NCBI GenBank assembly: GCA_024762755.1
Contig: JANTGX010000095.1
Span: forward strand, 1 to 7,877
Direction of reading: 5' to 3'
Length of the DNA stretch: 7,877 nt
From: Gammaproteobacteria bacterium
Lineage (GTDB): Bacteria; Pseudomonadota; Gammaproteobacteria; SZUA-152
Shown: positions 6,589 through 7,877 of the stretch, piece by piece
Numbering within the stretch: position 1 is the stretch's first letter
How the letters are laid out: the number at the start of each line of letters is the position of its first letter
Program-made: the position numbers and the translations under genes
Notes under the pieces: generated by a model
Seen by the model: only the letters and a program-made list of their open reading frames with translations
The model's database searches: none
Told to the model about the DNA's origin: nothing

Positions 6589-7359
6589 TTGATCCATCCA
6601 CAGGCCATCGTCGATCCGGCCGCCCGCCTCGACGAGGGTGTGGAGGTCGGGCCGTTTTCCATCATCGGTGCCGATGTGGAGATCGGTGCCGGCAGCGTCA
6701 TCGGCCCCCATGTGGTCATCGAGGGGCCGACGCGCCTGGGCCGGAACAACAAGGTCTATGCCTTTGCCGCCCTCGGTGGTGACCCGCAGGACAAGAAATA
6801 CGCCGGCGAGCCCACCCGCCTGGAGATCGGTGATGGCAACGTCATCCGCGAATACTGCACTATCAGCCGCGGCACCTCCCAAGACGAGGGGGTGACCCGT
6901 ATCGGCGACGACAATTGGATCATGGCCTACGTGCACATCGCCCACGACTGTCGCGTGGGCAGCCACACCATCTTTGCCAACAGCGCCTCGCTGGCCGGCC
7001 ACGTGACGGTGGAGGACTACGTGATCCTCGGCGGCTTCACCCTGCTGCATCAGTTCTGCAAGGTGGGCGCGCATGCCTTCACCGCCATGAACAGCGTCAT
7101 CTCCAAGGACGTGCCGCCGTACATGATGGTCGCCGGCCACATGGCCAAGCCGCACGGCCTCAACAGTGAGGGCCTCAAGCGACGTGGTTTCTCCGCCGAG
7201 TCCCTGGCCGCCCTGCGTCGGGCCTATCGCATCCTCTACCGCTCCGGCCTCACCCTGGAGCAGGCCATCGAGCGCCTCGAGACGATGGACGAGCCACCCG
7301 CCGAGGTGGCCCACCTGGTCGCGTTCCTCAAGGGCGTGACGCGCGGTATCGTCCGCTAG
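6589..7359 (+). CDS. lpxA: Acyl-ACP--UDP-N-acetylglucosamine O-acyltransferase LpxA (TTG start inferred)
   Basis: First step of lipid A synthesis: transfers a 3-hydroxyacyl chain from ACP to the 3-OH of UDP-GlcNAc. The product has 256 residues from TTG 6589 (P. aeruginosa 258, E. coli 262). Hexapeptide repeats begin with VEVGPFSIIGADVEIGAGSV and form a left-handed beta-helix; the C-terminal third is helical (GLKRRGFSAESLAALRRAYR). Catalytic His119 lies in VHIAHDCRVG (E. coli His125). Met167 occupies the acyl-chain ruler position, Gly173 in E. coli and Met169 in P. aeruginosa. No ATG fits. TTG 6589 starts MIHPQAIVDP, 2 nt after the fabZ stop. CTG 6583 would overlap that stop as CTGA and give MNLIHPQ, 258 residues. 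ATG 6505 lies inside fabZ and would add 28 unrelated residues. Confidence 0.96.
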   Translation: MIHPQAIVDPAARLDEGVEVGPFSIIGADVEIGAGSVIGPHVVIEGPTRLGRNNKVYAFAALGGDPQDKKYAGEPTRLEIGDGNVIREYCTISRGTSQDEGVTRIGDDNWIMAYVHIAHDCRVGSHTIFANSASLAGHVTVEDYVILGGFTLLHQFCKVGAHAFTAMNSVISKDVPPYMMVAGHMAKPHGLNSEGLKRRGFSAESLAALRRAYRILYRSGLTLEQAIERLETMDEPPAEVAHLVAFLKGVTRGIVR

Positions 7360-7479
7360 GTGCCCGTCGTGCCGAGTACTCCGTATGCGCACGCCGGCGG
7401 CGACCGTCGCGGTCTTCGGCCACTCGCGGGGCAACGCATGCCGTCCGACGACGGGCGACACGGCTTGCGGCCCTAGCCC
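7360..7479 (+). other. lpxA-lpxB intergenic spacer, structured, function unknown
   Basis: This 120-nt spacer is unusually long for the cluster. It contains nested inverted repeats (7362-7456), no T-run and no clear promoter. The frame shared by lpxA and lpxB is stop-free from GTG 7360 to TAG 7474-7476, 38 codons, but the deduced peptide (rich in Arg, Gly and Pro) shows no recognisable motif, so I do not call a gene. The sequence just before lpxB has no evident ribosome site. Confidence 0.5.
7362..7456 (+). repeat. Nested inverted repeat in the lpxA-lpxB spacer
   Basis: The outer arms GCCCGTCGT (7362-7370) and ACGACGGGC (7448-7456) are perfect 9-bp complements. Inside them, GTATGCG (7383-7389) pairs with CGCATGC (7435-7441) with one G-U pair, GCCG (7393-7396) pairs with CGGC (7417-7420), and GACCG (7402-7406) pairs with CGGTC (7410-7414) around a 3-nt loop. 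All tiers are nested, so one long interrupted hairpin is possible. No T-run follows, so it does not look like an intrinsic terminator. Confidence 0.5.
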
Positions 7480-7877
7480 ATGCGTATCGGCATCGTTGCC
7501 GGTGAGGCATCGGGCGACCTGCTGGGTGCCGGATTGATCCGCGCCATTCGTGAACAGTACCCCGAGGCCCGTTTCGAGGGCATCGCCGGGCCGCAGATGC
7601 AGCAGGCCGGCGCGCATAGCCTCTACCCCATGGACCGCCTCTCCGTGATGGGCTTCAGCGAGGTGATCGGCCGTCTGCCCGAACTACTGCGTCTGCGGCG
7701 CGACCTCGCACGCCATTTCATCGCCGAGCCACCGGACGTCTTCATCGGCATCGACGCCCCCGATTTCACCCTCGGCCTGGAGCGCCGCCTGCACGACGCC
7801 GGCATCAAGACGGCGCACTACGTCAGCCCCTCCGTGTGGGCCTGGCGCCAGGGGCGGGTGAAGAACATCGCCCGCGG
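7480..7877 (+). CDS. lpxB: Lipid-A-disaccharide synthase LpxB, 5' part (3' end outside window)
   Basis: Peripheral membrane glycosyltransferase (family GT19). It joins lipid X (2,3-diacylglucosamine 1-phosphate) to UDP-2,3-diacylglucosamine, giving the tetra-acylated disaccharide 1-phosphate of lipid A. 132 complete codons are visible, about a third of the usual 380 or so residues. Family motifs: IGIVAGEASGDLLGAGLIRA at residues 3-22 (Glu9, equivalent to E. coli Glu15), GIAGPQM, the MGFSEVIGRLPELLRLR segment, GIDAPDF at 90-96 (Asp92, equivalent to the essential E. coli Asp98) and HYVSPSVWAWRQGRV. An in-frame TAG two codons upstream (7474-7476) makes ATG 7480 the first possible start. No clear Shine-Dalgarno sequence precedes it. 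It is separated from lpxA by 120 nt, unlike the tight junctions elsewhere. Confidence 0.97.
   Translation, partial: MRIGIVAGEASGDLLGAGLIRAIREQYPEARFEGIAGPQMQQAGAHSLYPMDRLSVMGFSEVIGRLPELLRLRRDLARHFIAEPPDVFIGIDAPDFTLGLERRLHDAGIKTAHYVSPSVWAWRQGRVKNIAR

Noticed and set aside
7362..7456. Rho-independent terminator between lpxA and lpxB
   Set aside because: The inverted repeat has a long interrupted interior and no T-run follows, so it lacks the key terminator features.
7385..7537. Small plus-strand open frame of 50 codons from ATG 7385, running into lpxB
   Set aside because: It overlaps the first 58 nt of lpxB out of frame, has no clear ribosome site and no recognisable motif. Chance is the simpler explanation.
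6406..7617. Minus-strand open frame (403 codons) opposite lpxA and the lpxA-lpxB spacer
   Set aside because: Composition mirrors the LpxA hexapeptide repeats and it overlaps three well-supported genes; no domain is recognised.

Overview
The window is a stretch of high-GC chromosomal DNA carrying part of the conserved gammaproteobacterial envelope-biogenesis cluster, all on the + strand: dxr (3' part) - rseP - bamA - skp - lpxD - fabZ - lpxA - lpxB (5' part). Having dxr directly before rseP is the arrangement of Pseudomonas-like and many other non-enteric gammaproteobacteria. In E. coli, uppS and cdsA lie between dxr and rseP. Strong G/C preference at third codon positions and the protein sequences point to a Gram-negative gammaproteobacterium outside the enterics. 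I cannot name a genus from sequence reading alone.

Layout: positions 2-742 encode the metal-binding and C-terminal parts of DXP reductoisomerase (isoprenoid precursor synthesis). Its stop overlaps the rseP start (ATGA). rseP (739-2106) is the intramembrane site-2 protease of the sigma-E envelope stress pathway. bamA (2113-4407) is the outer-membrane protein insertase and skp (4541-5074) a periplasmic chaperone for unfolded outer-membrane proteins. lpxD (5080-6108), lpxA (6589-7359) and lpxB (from 7480) encode early lipid A enzymes. fabZ (6152-6586) encodes the dehydratase that competes with the Lpx acyltransferases for 3-hydroxyacyl-ACP. The cluster therefore couples outer-membrane protein assembly, lipid A supply, fatty-acid flux and envelope stress signalling.

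Most junctions are very tight: a 4-nt overlap, then gaps of 6, 5, 43 and 2 nt. Two gaps stand out. The 133-nt bamA-skp gap holds a weak sigma-E-like promoter candidate, an extended -10-like element and a hairpin. The 120-nt lpxA-lpxB gap holds a nested inverted repeat and is stop-free in the frame shared by its two flanking genes. No interval over 300 nt lacks a gene. I see no tRNA, rRNA, mobile element, CRISPR array or phage material.

I found no undescribed system here. The points worth a second look are modest: a Met at the LpxA acyl-chain ruler position (predicting 3-OH-C10 preference), non-ATG starts for the adjacent genes fabZ and lpxA, the structured lpxA-lpxB spacer, the putative internal promoter before skp, and a BamA barrel shorter than that of E. 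coli.
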